The notes beneath the pieces are model-generated. The model did not search any database and was not told the origin of the DNA. It was given only the letters and a program-made list of their open reading frames with translations. A DNA stretch of 12,622 bases from Thalassiosira profunda (Eukaryota > Bacillariophyta > Thalassiosirophyceae > Thalassiosirales > Thalassiosiraceae), in contig JALLAP010000472.1 of the NCBI GenBank assembly GCA_036939355.1, forward strand, positions 1 to 12,622, given 5' to 3'. The translations under genes and the position numbers were made by a program. This document shows, piece by piece, positions 6,624 to 12,622 of the stretch (positions are counted from its first letter, which is position 1; each line of letters begins with the position of its first letter).

Positions 6624-7847
6624 TTATGCGGAAGGCATCACCTCGCAGAGTCCCCTCTTTGTAAGCTCGAACGGGAAGTTTCTCCGCTGCGAACCGATAC
6701 TTTTCGCCAACGTTGCGGTGCGCACAGAGCTTCCAATGCCCGTACCTCCCTGTTGCAATCGATGCGGATCTTCTTCGTGGTCCAAAACGATCCTTGTCGA
6801 GACGCAGTACTGGAACGCAGTCCCCAGGGAGGCCGTAAACTCGCCATCCCCAATATCCAGAGTATTGTTTCTTCCGGAATCGTATCTTGCACCCGCACCA
6901 GAACCAACCTGATTGACCACCATCACCGCCAGCTGATGATCGTAGGCCAACTGCTTCAGCTTCTTGGCAATCTGGAAAATGGCTGATGCTCGTTTGGCTG
7001 CAGTGTTAGGAGAAGACGCCATCATGTCGAAGTCTCTACGAATCGGAGCGGCAATGCTGTCAATGACAATGAGGCGAATGGGAGGCCTGCCCGCGGCATT
7101 CCATCGGACGAATTCGTCTTCCAGCTGATCCAACCGCTCCAGCAATTCCTGCGTCGTGAGCACGGGATAGACCAGTATGTTCTCCCTCGCCTGATCCGCA
7201 AACTCGTGCGCATGCTGTTCCCGCTCCATGTATCCTTGGTCCGACAATGCCGTCTCCAATGCAATCTCCTTCAATCGGGTCAAGCTCAACTTCTTTTCCG
7301 CGTCGATGTACACCGCCCCGCCGCCCGATTTGGCCGCCAAAACGCACAGCTGCTGGGCCAGGTGCGTTTTCCCCACGCCCGCCCTGCCGACGACCTCTGC
7401 AACGGACCCAACGGAAATACCTCCCTGGAGGCACCCATCGAGGGTTTGCAGGCCGGTGGGTATTTTTCCAACGGATACTGCCGGCATTCCTCTGCAGGCG
7501 GTTTGCGTTCGTTGCATCATCTCCAATGCCGACAGAGGTTTTGCCGCGCATTCCCGATGGATGCGCGACAGCAGCCGGTTGCATTCGGGGTAGGTAAGGA
7601 GGGGGTCAAATATGCGCATCAGTGCTGTAGGGGGAATATTGAGCACGCCTCGCACCGTCGAGATGCTGCCCCCACCATCGACGGCAGTGCTCTGCAGCTT
7701 TGATAGGATTTGCTGGCGCAGGGTGGCTGCGTCGATGGCGCACGCGGATGCGCGAGGAGGGGACACCAGCTTCTCAAAGACATCCAGCGGCAGATCCGAG
7801 ATCCGCCGATCGTTGGTACTGCCGCTACTGCTGTTGCTCGCCGTCAT
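6624..7847 (-). CDS. XRCC3: RAD51 paralog, XRCC3-like DNA repair recombinase subunit
   Basis: RAD51 paralogs are nuclear RecA-fold ATPases that support RAD51 filament assembly in homologous recombination. The ATG at 7847 gives 407 residues; the frame is open to 7964, but the extra 39 residues are Pro/Ser-rich with no family resemblance and read like 5' UTR. Residues ~35-100 form a helical N-terminal domain. The linker has the typical I-P-T-G-L-Q-T-L-D-G-C-L-Q-G-G, then Walker A G-R-A-G-V-G-K-T (154-161), V-Y-I-D-A-E (179-184) and Walker B L-I-V-I-D-S (259-264). The stretch V-I-D-S-I-A-A-P-I-R-R-D-F-D, followed by A-S-S-P, strongly resembles human XRCC3 (I-D-S-V-A-A-P-F-R), and V-V-N-Q-V (310-314) is the conserved strand beyond it. 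RAD51B or RAD51C are the alternatives, less favoured. It is divergent from the coiled-coil gene and lies 239 bp upstream of the acyltransferase gene. Confidence 0.85.
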   Translation of the reverse strand: MTASNSSSGSTNDRRISDLPLDVFEKLVSPPRASACAIDAATLRQQILSKLQSTAVDGGGSISTVRGVLNIPPTALMRIFDPLLTYPECNRLLSRIHRECAAKPLSALEMMQRTQTACRGMPAVSVGKIPTGLQTLDGCLQGGISVGSVAEVVGRAGVGKTHLAQQLCVLAAKSGGGAVYIDAEKKLSLTRLKEIALETALSDQGYMEREQHAHEFADQARENILVYPVLTTQELLERLDQLEDEFVRWNAAGRPPIRLIVIDSIAAPIRRDFDMMASSPNTAAKRASAIFQIAKKLKQLAYDHQLAVMVVNQVGSGAGARYDSGRNNTLDIGDGEFTASLGTAFQYCVSTRIVLDHEEDPHRLQQGGTGIGSSVRTATLAKSIGSQRRNFPFELTKRGLCEVMPSA

Positions 7848-8083
7848 GGCGCCGGGAGAGGAGGAGTCTGCGTGGAGGGAACATATGATATGTGTTGAGG
7901 TGGGGCTCCGCGGGGCCGGGTGAATTGGAGGCTCGGGGGGCGGGAAAGGAAGTGAAAGTAGCAAGTAGCCAGCGTTGATAGTACGTAAAATAGCTAACCA
8001 GCTCCGTTAGCAGTTAGCAAAGCAAACTGGCTTTGTGGTGTGTGCAAGGCGCCCGCGGAGAAGGGACCCGGCGCCAAACAATC
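7848..8083. promoter_or_regulatory. Divergent promoter between XRCC3-like and coiled-coil genes
   Basis: The interval between the chosen start codons is 236 bp. It contains AGTAGCAAGT at 7957-7966 (also present at 1871-1880), TACGTA at 7982-7987, CGTAAAA at 7984-7990 directly abutting TAGCTAAC at 7991-7998, and two direct GTTAGC copies at 8006-8011 and 8013-8018. With the inverted copy GCTAAC at 7993-7998, that is three hexamers in 26 bp, the first two forming a perfect 6-bp inverted repeat around CAGCTCC. This arrangement suggests a transcription-factor binding cluster, but that is inference. Confidence 0.5.
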
Positions 8084-8650
8084 ATGCAGAAGGGAGCGCT
8101 CCGCACGCGAGAAGAGGCGCACTGGTCGTCCTTTCGACGCGCGGTCGTCGGCTTTCAGCACACAATCTTGGAGGGCAGTGCATCGGCTCCAGAGGAGGAG
8201 AGAGGGTGCATGTGCGGCGCAGATGAAATAATAATATCCGATGGAGATGTCGGCGCTTTAGGGGGCGGTGGTAAGCCCCAGAGGATTGCAAGGGATACTC
8301 TTGCAGGCACACATGTTAGGTCCGATGGCGCGGATACTGCAAATATTGATGCACGAAGATGGAATGCAACGGTGGACGACGAACAGTCACAAAGAAGCGG
8401 CGGCAAGCATACTGAAACTGCAAATACGCAACAAAAGCTAGAGCTGATTGGGCTGGAGGAAGTTGACAAGAGTTTTAGTGGAAACAACCCCTTGGGCAAA
8501 GACTTCGCCTCGCCGAATGCACCTTCGCACGCATCGCAGGCACTCTCAGTAGCAGAACATCAATTGGCCGAGACGAAGCTGAAGCTGGCCATGACCGAGT
8601 CCGAGAGGGATGAGCTGGAATTTCGATTGTTACAAAGCAATCAACGTTGA
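8084..8650 (+). CDS. Unrecognised small protein with C-terminal coiled coil
   Basis: No family is recognised. The frame is open from an ATG at 8033, but the methionine at 8084 (188 aa) is preferred because the first 17 residues look like untranslated leader; either is possible. The N-terminus (M-Q-K-G-A-L-R-T-R-E-E) is basic. The middle is Gly/Ser/Asp/Asn/Gln-rich and probably disordered. The C-terminal ~38 residues have heptad spacing and high charge (A-L-S-V-A-E-H-Q-L-A-E-T-K-L-K-L-A, then E-R-D-E-L-E-F-R-L-L), a convincing short coiled coil that resembles the type seen at the ends of trafficking or TBC-domain proteins. No enzymatic motif is present. It shares its promoter region with the XRCC3-like gene and is convergent with COX16 (200 bp gap). 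A real gene is likely because the coiled-coil pattern is unlikely by chance, but the N-terminal part could be miscalled. Confidence 0.5.
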   Translation: MQKGALRTREEAHWSSFRRAVVGFQHTILEGSASAPEEERGCMCGADEIIISDGDVGALGGGGKPQRIARDTLAGTHVRSDGADTANIDARRWNATVDDEQSQRSGGKHTETANTQQKLELIGLEEVDKSFSGNNPLGKDFASPNAPSHASQALSVAEHQLAETKLKLAMTESERDELEFRLLQSNQR

Positions 8651-8850
8651 CTGAATCTAGGAATACGTGCGACTCTAGAAAGGTGGTTCATGTCCTGGAC
8701 CACCCTATGCAAATGATGCGCCAAACTTTACCTTTTGAGGTGGAGATAATGATACAAGATCTGACCCAAACAGCGATGACACCCTCTTTCGATGTACCTC
8801 TCTAACTTTTGCAGCCTCTTGCTCGCACGATGCACCCGTCCACACATCAT

Positions 8851-9330
8851 TTAGGATTGTCGCGTGATCCATCGCCACGTCCGTTTGTGCCACCGATTCC
8901 GATCTTCCCTCTCCTGTCGCCGCCGCTCCAGTATCTCCTCCGGCCGCTCTATCCGCTTCGTATTGTCAAAGTCCACCGTCTGGATCCGCTTGTTCAACTT
9001 CTCCATCATCTGGTCCTTTTCGGCGTCCAGCCGGGCCTGCCGTTCCGACTTGCTCACCAATCCCTTCGATTTGTCCCGTTCGAGGTTTTTGCCTTCCACG
9101 GCGCTTTTGAGGACGAAGGAGGCCCCGACGCTGAAGAGGAGGAAGGGCAGGCCGGCCTTGACGAAGAGGTGGAAATTGGACGGTTGCTGCATCGCGGCCG
9201 GGGGGCGCGGGGGAGCCTTTGGGGTCGGCCTCTTGGCCTTTGGGACGATTTTGTATTGGTCCTGAAAATATTTCAGGGGTGCCGACGGCGGAGGCTTTGC
9301 AGCCGATGCCGATGTTGTTGCGTCGGCCAT
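8851..9330 (-). CDS. COX16: COX16-like cytochrome c oxidase assembly protein
   Basis: COX16 is a small mitochondrial inner-membrane protein needed for assembly of complex IV, in the metallochaperone steps around the COX1/COX2 modules. The ATG at 9330 gives 159 residues; an in-frame ATG at 9417 would add 29. The one membrane segment (~55-75) has the family form F-V-K-A-G-L-P-F-L-L-F-S-V-G-A-S-F, comparable to human Y-G-V-P-M-L-L-L-I-V-G-G-S-F. It is followed by a charged helical stretch and the F-D-N-T-K-R-I-E-R-P block, matching F-D-D-W-K-N-I-R-G-P of animal COX16. The protein ends in a very basic R/W-rich tail, longer than in animals. The first ~50 residues are Ala/Pro/Lys-rich with few acidic residues and may carry mitochondrial targeting. 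Human COX16 is 106 aa. The gene is divergent from SCOT, another mitochondrial protein. Confidence 0.8.
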   Translation of the reverse strand: MADATTSASAAKPPPSAPLKYFQDQYKIVPKAKRPTPKAPPRPPAAMQQPSNFHLFVKAGLPFLLFSVGASFVLKSAVEGKNLERDKSKGLVSKSERQARLDAEKDQMMEKLNKRIQTVDFDNTKRIERPEEILERRRQEREDRNRWHKRTWRWITRQS

Positions 9331-9757
9331 CGTGAGCGTTGCACGGAGTTGCAATTCCTCAACACCGAGCCGGGTGGAAGAGGTGGCGTGGGGTAGGTAC
9401 AGGTGCACCGATGCCAAACAAAATGCTCAACACTCCCGCAGATTGTGGCCCAGCAAGCGCGCCAGACGTCGGGCGGCCAGCAGAGGAGTGGGTGTGCCGC
9501 GGCGTGGCGCTGCAAGACGGGGGCGCGGCGGCGGCGCAGGTGGGGGTTGTTTGCGCTGACGTCCGTCGGAAGTGAAAGTTGGCGGAAAAGGTGAGGGAGG
9601 GAGCGATCGACACACGCAAAGATCCAAAGAAGCAGGCGGGCCGCAGGCGCGTCAAAGAATCAGAACATCGATGCCGAGAACAGATGCCGCCATGGCGTCC
9701 GCCACAGCGGCGTCCAGCTCATAAAAAGTCCGCGGTCGGCCGCGGTGCCACCCCACG
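9331..9757. promoter_or_regulatory. Divergent COX16/SCOT upstream region with uORFs and hairpin
   Basis: The 427 bp between two start codons hold no convincing gene, although several short frames are open. The middle (~9480-9560) is GC-rich with GCG/GGC runs. A TGACGT core lies at 9557-9562. AAAAG|GTGAGG at 9586-9596 would be a good splice donor for a SCOT 5'-UTR intron, but no acceptor can be chosen. Near the SCOT start there are two short uORFs: 9671-9724 (17 codons, in the SCOT frame, with TAA) and 9684-9761 (25 codons), whose TGA overlaps the SCOT ATG as ATGA. The sequence CCGCGG-TCGG-CCGCGG at 9730-9745 can form a GC-only hairpin 12 nt before the ATG. Confidence 0.5.
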
Positions 9758-11461
9758 ATGATCCATCTCCCGAGGCGTGGCGTCTGGCGGCGGACCGGCG
9801 GATGCCTCCGGCCCCATCCGCGCGCCCCCGCGTCGCCATCAACTCGCCCCGCTCCGCCGTGCGTTCGACGCCCCGCCTCGTTGGGCGCGTTCACTTCCTT
9901 CCCATCGATATCGCAACGTGCAGACACCACGCACCGAACGTCTCCTCCGCTACCCGCATCCATCAGTAGGCGGTGCATCCACCACCACGCGGAAACGCCT
10001 CTGTCGAAGGTCTGCCCCGACGCCAAGACGGCATTGCAACTCTCGGGCCTCAAGTCGGGCGACACCGTGGCCGTCGGCGGCTTCGGACTGGGCGGCATCC
10101 CCGAAACGCTGCTCAACGAGTTGGCCTCGCAGGACGACGGTCCGTCGAACTTGACGGTGGCGAGCTTGACGGCCGGAGTTGATGGCTTCGGGCTGGGGCT
10201 ACTGTTCGAGGCGGGCAAAGTGAAGCGAATGATCAGCTCGTATGTCGGCGAGAACAAGAACTTTGAGCAAATGTTCTTCACAGGAGAGCTGGAAGTGGAA
10301 CTGGTTCCGCAGGGAACGATCGCGGCGAGGTTGCGAGCCGCTGGAAATGGAATGCCGGCCATCTTTACCCCGGCCGGAGCCGGCACAATGTACGCCAACG
10401 GCGGCATCCCACTCAAATACGCGCCCGATGGATCCGTGGCCATCGTCAACGAGCCCAGACCCACACAGACATTCGACGGAAAAGAGTATGTCATGGAATA
10501 CGCGCTGCGGCCTGAGGTTAGTTTGGTGAAAGCGTGGAAGGCGGACACAAGAGGCAATTTGATCTTTCGTGGGACGTCCCAGAACGCCAATCCGGACTGC
10601 GCCGTGGCCGGAAAGGTGGTATTGGCCGAGGCCGAAACAATCGTCGAGGCAGGAGAACTGGACCCGGACGAAATCCAATTGTCGGGAGTGTACGTCGACC
10701 ACTTGATCCAGGCGGAAGACAACGAAAAGCGCATCGAAAGACTCCGGGAAACGAGCGCCGGTCAGGTCACCGACATTTCGGGAGGGCGCGGCAGGATCGT
10801 CAAGCGCGCCGCGAAGGAGTTCAAAGATGGCATGTATGTCAATTTAGGAATCGGGATACCCACCCTGGCTTCGAGCTTTATTCCTGATGGAGTTCACATT
10901 GAATTGCAAGCGGAGAACGGCCTGATGGGGCTGGGACCCTACCCAGACCCGTCGCTGGGACAGCACGGCGATGCGGACTTCATCAACGCGGGCAAGGAGA
11001 CGGTGACCGCGATCAAGGGCGCGAGCTCCTTCTCCAGCTCGGAAAGTTTCAGCATGATTCGAGGCGGGCATATTGACCTCACGATATTGGGTGGCATGCA
11101 GTGCTCTGGATCCGGAGATTTGGCCAGTTTCTTTATCCCTGGAAAGCTGCTCAAAGGGATGGGTGGTGCGATGGACTTGGTTAGCTCTCCCAGCACGGTC
11201 ATTGTCACAATGGAGCACACGGCCAAGGACGGATCGCCCAAGATCCTCAAGGAGTGCACTCTGCCCTTGACGGGAAAGGCCGTTGTGGATCGCATCATTA
11301 CAGACATGTGCGTCTTCGACTGCGACAAGAAGGGCCGGAAGAACGGAGGCTTGACTTTGATCGAGATTGCCGATGGCGTAACCGTGGAGGATATCCGGGC
11401 AGCGACTGAGTGCTCGTTCGATGTGGCAGACGGTGAACTTCCGGTAATGGAAGAGGCATAG
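9758..11461 (+). CDS. OXCT1: Succinyl-CoA:3-ketoacid CoA-transferase (SCOT/OXCT), mitochondrial
   Basis: The enzyme moves CoA from succinyl-CoA to acetoacetate in the mitochondrial matrix, allowing use of ketone bodies or acetoacetate from leucine breakdown. The 567-residue frame is intronless. Residues 1-75 are rich in Arg/Pro/Ser with only one acidic residue (D56), a probable mitochondrial presequence ending near S-R-R-C-I-H-H. Two family-I CoA-transferase domains are fused. The alpha half starts S-K-V-C-P-D-A-K, then G-G-F-G-L-G-G-I-P and S-S-Y-V-G-E-N; the beta half carries [11 protein letters not shown] and the catalytic motif [13 protein letters not shown], in which Glu386 is the expected CoA-thioester residue. 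Further conserved blocks are [17 protein letters not shown] and [15 protein letters not shown] eukaryotic acetate:succinate CoA-transferase of subfamily 1A (the trypanosome type) is homologous and cannot be excluded. The start is supported by the presequence but sits behind uORFs. Confidence 0.95.
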   Translation: MIHLPRRGVWRRTGGCLRPHPRAPASPSTRPAPPCVRRPASLGAFTSFPSISQRADTTHRTSPPLPASISRRCIHHHAETPLSKVCPDAKTALQLSGLKSGDTVAVGGFGLGGIPETLLNELASQDDGPSNLTVASLTAGVDGFGLGLLFEAGKVKRMISSYVGENKNFEQMFFTGELEVELVPQGTIAARLRAAGNGMPAIFTPAGAGTMYANGGIPLKYAPDGSVAIVNEPRPTQTFDGKEYVMEYALRPEVSLVKAWKADTRGNLIFRGTSQNANPDCAVAGKVVLAEAETIVEAGELDPDEIQLSGVYVDHLIQAEDNEKRIERLRETSAGQVTDISGGRGRIVKRAAKEFKDGMYVNLGIGIPTLASSFIPDGVHIELQAENGLMGLGPYPDPSLGQHGDADFINAGKETVTAIKGASSFSSSESFSMIRGGHIDLTILGGMQCSGSGDLASFFIPGKLLKGMGGAMDLVSSPSTVIVTMEHTAKDGSPKILKECTLPLTGKAVVDRIITDMCVFDCDKKGRKNGGLTLIEIADGVTVEDIRAATECSFDVADGELPVMEEA

Positions 11462-11522
11462 AATACAAATATTTTAAATGTAGATACACATATCTCGTGC
11501 AATAGACCCACAAGTATATTCG
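11462..11522. terminator. Short AT-rich 3' region shared by convergent SCOT and cysteine-rich genes
   Basis: Only 61 bp lie between the two stop codons. The sequence is the most AT-rich stretch in the window (it includes AAATATTTTAAATG) and may serve transcript ends on both strands. No canonical AATAAA is seen. The 3' UTRs very probably overlap the neighbouring gene. Confidence 0.45.
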
Positions 11523-12125
11523 TCAAGCGGCACGTGGTACCCCACCTCTCTCACAACTGCAGTACTTGTGATGGCCATCGCTGCAGTCGCTGCACTCCCG
11601 CCTGCACGCTATCAATACAGGGACGTTCATACAACCACTGCAATGCTCCTTCGGCAAGCAATGCTCGCAATACATGTCATCGCACACAATGCATTGCGTA
11701 GTGTCTGTTGCGTGTTCCAGGCAATGATACGTATTGCACTTGGCGCACAAAAAATAATTCTTCTGACAATCGTTTTTCTCAATGTCTTGTTCGGATATCT
11801 TCTTGCCGCAAGTTCCGCATGCATTCTTTGCATCCAAAGCACCCGCCTCGTGAACCGCGGCATTGTACTTCTTCGTGAGGCCCTCTATCTCAACCGCCTT
11901 TTGCTCAACCAGAGCCTTGATGTTCGCCTCAGCTGCCTTCACCGTAACCATCCCAGCGGCCTTTTGCTCTACAAGAGCCTTGATTTTTGCTTCATACTTC
12001 AGTTTCACCTCGCTCTTTGCACGCCCAAAGTCTTGCTGCAATTTCGCCAACGCCTGCTCCGCAGCAACATCACTCGCCGACTTTGCAGGGGGCGGAGGGG
12101 CAGGCTTCTTGAGTTTTGTGGGCAT
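11523..12125 (-). CDS. Unrecognised protein with coiled-coil repeat and Cys-rich zinc-binding-like domain
   Basis: No named family is recognised. The frame is open to an ATG at 12188 (221 aa); the ATG at 12125 (200 aa) is preferred because it starts a Lys/Pro-rich disordered leader (M-P-T-K-L-K-K-P-A-P-P-P-P) rather than a Met/Arg-rich stretch. Numbering from 12125, residues ~20-97 are Ala/Lys/Glu-rich and helical, with I-K-A-L-V-E-Q-K-A repeated exactly 21 residues apart (48 and 69), i.e. three heptads. Residues 103-191 hold 17 cysteines and several histidines. These include CxxC pairs at 103/106, 127/130, 145/148, 153/156 and 162/165, then C174, C178, C181, C189 and C191. The spacing suggests several zinc sites in a RING/B-box/LIM-like array, but it matches no standard spacing I can name. 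Oligomerisation through the coil with a metal-binding protein-interaction head is a reasonable guess. It is convergent with SCOT. Confidence 0.72.
   Translation of the reverse strand: MPTKLKKPAPPPPAKSASDVAAEQALAKLQQDFGRAKSEVKLKYEAKIKALVEQKAAGMVTVKAAEANIKALVEQKAVEIEGLTKKYNAAVHEAGALDAKNACGTCGKKISEQDIEKNDCQKNYFLCAKCNTYHCLEHATDTTQCIVCDDMYCEHCLPKEHCSGCMNVPVLIACRRECSDCSDGHHKYCSCERGGVPRAA
11896..11993 (-). repeat. 63-bp tandem duplication inside the coiled coil of the Cys-rich protein
   Basis: GCCTTTTGCTC at 11896-11906 and again at 11959-11969, each followed by a near-identical AGAGCCTTGAT block, show a 63-bp period. It encodes two 21-residue units sharing I-K-A-L-V-E-Q-K-A, so the length is three heptads and keeps the coil register. 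The DNA similarity falls off in the second half of each unit, which indicates an older duplication. Confidence 0.75.
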
Positions 12126-12580
12126 CGGAGGGTCGCCGACCCTTTTCCGGCCGCCATGCCGTCGCATAGACTGCTTTGTCCGCCTCATGACGACGAGACT
12201 ATCACCCCAACAGAGTTATGGTGCACCGGCCGGCTGCTGCTTGTGTTGCACCTTCGAGCAATCGTGTTCACGACCAAGGAAACTAAATGTCATTTCAGGG
12301 AATCACTCTGGGGCTATCGTAAGGAGAGCAGGTTGAAGAGGATCCAAACTACCCCTCGTGCAGTTCCCCTATTCGAATCCTCCACCTCCACTTCCAACTT
12401 CCCTCTTTGACCGCCCGGGCGCCCGCTAGCCCACGCCCAGCCTCGCCGCCGCCGCCGCACCCCCTACTATCGCATCGCGACCGCACCAATCCTTGCTGTC
12501 TTTGTGGCGCGCGCGGCATAGGAAAGAAACTTGATATCTTGCCAGGAGCACAAAGCAAAGGTTGCAAACTCGGGTGCACC
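12126..12580. other. Intergenic region with probable promoter of the next gene
   Basis: The region lies between the start of the Cys-rich gene and the start of the partial right-edge gene, which are divergent (12189-12580 if the longer start is used). No convincing coding sequence was seen. It contains a pyrimidine-rich tract (~12355-12420), a (CGC)5 run at 12444-12458, and a CCAAT box at 12486-12490, 91 bp before the ATG at 12581. The promoters of both flanking genes should be here. Confidence 0.4.
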
Positions 12581-12622
12581 ATGTCGGCACCAACGGCCAA
12601 AGGGCCGCAGTCCTTTCCCTAT
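12581..12622 (+). CDS. Start of an unidentified gene, cut by the window edge
   Basis: An ATG in a strong eukaryotic context (GTGCACC before it) opens a frame that stays open for 14 codons to the end of the window: M-S-A-P-T-A-K-G-P-Q-S-F-P-Y. A CCAAT box lies 91 bp upstream, and the position is divergent from the Cys-rich gene as expected from the spacing in this region. Fourteen residues are too few to name a product. It could also be a chance frame. Confidence 0.4.
   Translation, partial: MSAPTAKGPQSFPY

Noticed and set aside
7060..7584. A 174-codon minus-strand frame inside the XRCC3-like gene in another frame
   Set aside because: Same strand, shifted frame; the correct frame carries both Walker motifs.
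9339..9575. Short open frames in the COX16/SCOT interval
   Set aside because: They are GC-driven, low in complexity, unlike any known protein, and overlap the promoter region of both genes.
9652..10734. A 360-codon open frame on the minus strand opposite SCOT
   Set aside because: It lies antisense to a strongly conserved SCOT coding sequence; its translation is Ser/Pro-rich with no domain, and it is a by-product of SCOT codon use.
12360..12385. TTCGAAT-containing segment resembling a tRNA T-loop
   Set aside because: The flanks cannot form the 5-bp T stem, and no acceptor or anticodon stem could be drawn upstream.
11568..12410. A 280-codon plus-strand frame opposite the Cys-rich gene
   Set aside because: The minus strand explains the sequence far better (CxxC pairs, coiled-coil repeat). 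The plus-strand protein is Leu/Arg/Cys-rich without structure and spans the promoter.
12349..12600. An 83-codon minus-strand frame near the right edge
   Set aside because: It is Gly/Arg-rich, runs over a (CGC)n repeat and the likely promoter, and overlaps a well-placed ATG on the other strand.

Overview
The window looks like nuclear DNA of a photosynthetic stramenopile, plausibly a diatom or close relative. It is eukaryotic: the Obg-like ATPase gene has three small GT-AG introns, and COX16, a RAD51 paralog of XRCC3 type and a fused two-domain mitochondrial SCOT are present. Two proteins (the SET-domain protein and the acyltransferase) start with a hydrophobic signal peptide followed by a phenylalanine in an ASAF/GFAP-type context and a basic, Ser/Thr/Pro-rich stretch. 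That is the known targeting signature of secondary red-alga-derived plastids. The species cannot be fixed from the sequence alone.

The layout is dense, about eleven genes in 12.6 kb, and mostly alternating in strand. From left to right: the 3' end of a methylenetetrahydrofolate reductase-like gene (+); an orphan methyltransferase-like gene (-); a plastid-targeted SET/Rubisco-LSMT-like gene (+); the OLA1/YchF ATPase gene with four exons (+); a plastid-targeted PlsC-type acyltransferase (-); an XRCC3-like recombinase (-); a small unrecognised coiled-coil protein (+); the COX16 cytochrome oxidase assembly factor (-); succinyl-CoA:3-ketoacid CoA-transferase (+); a cysteine-rich protein with a coiled-coil repeat (-); and the first 14 codons of a further gene (+) that runs off the end.

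Most genes are ordinary housekeeping genes without a common pathway. No mobile element, CRISPR array, rRNA or tRNA was seen. Shared control is plausible at three divergent promoters: methyltransferase/SET, XRCC3/coiled-coil, and COX16/SCOT, the last joining two mitochondrial proteins. Convergent genes are separated by as little as 61 bp, so their 3' UTRs probably overlap.

The points most worth a second look are the unrecognised cysteine-rich protein, the short non-canonical tail on the MTHFR-like protein, the substituted G4 motif of OLA1, a cluster of GTTAGC/TAGCTAAC and TACGTA elements in promoters, and the uORFs and GC hairpin in front of the SCOT start codon.
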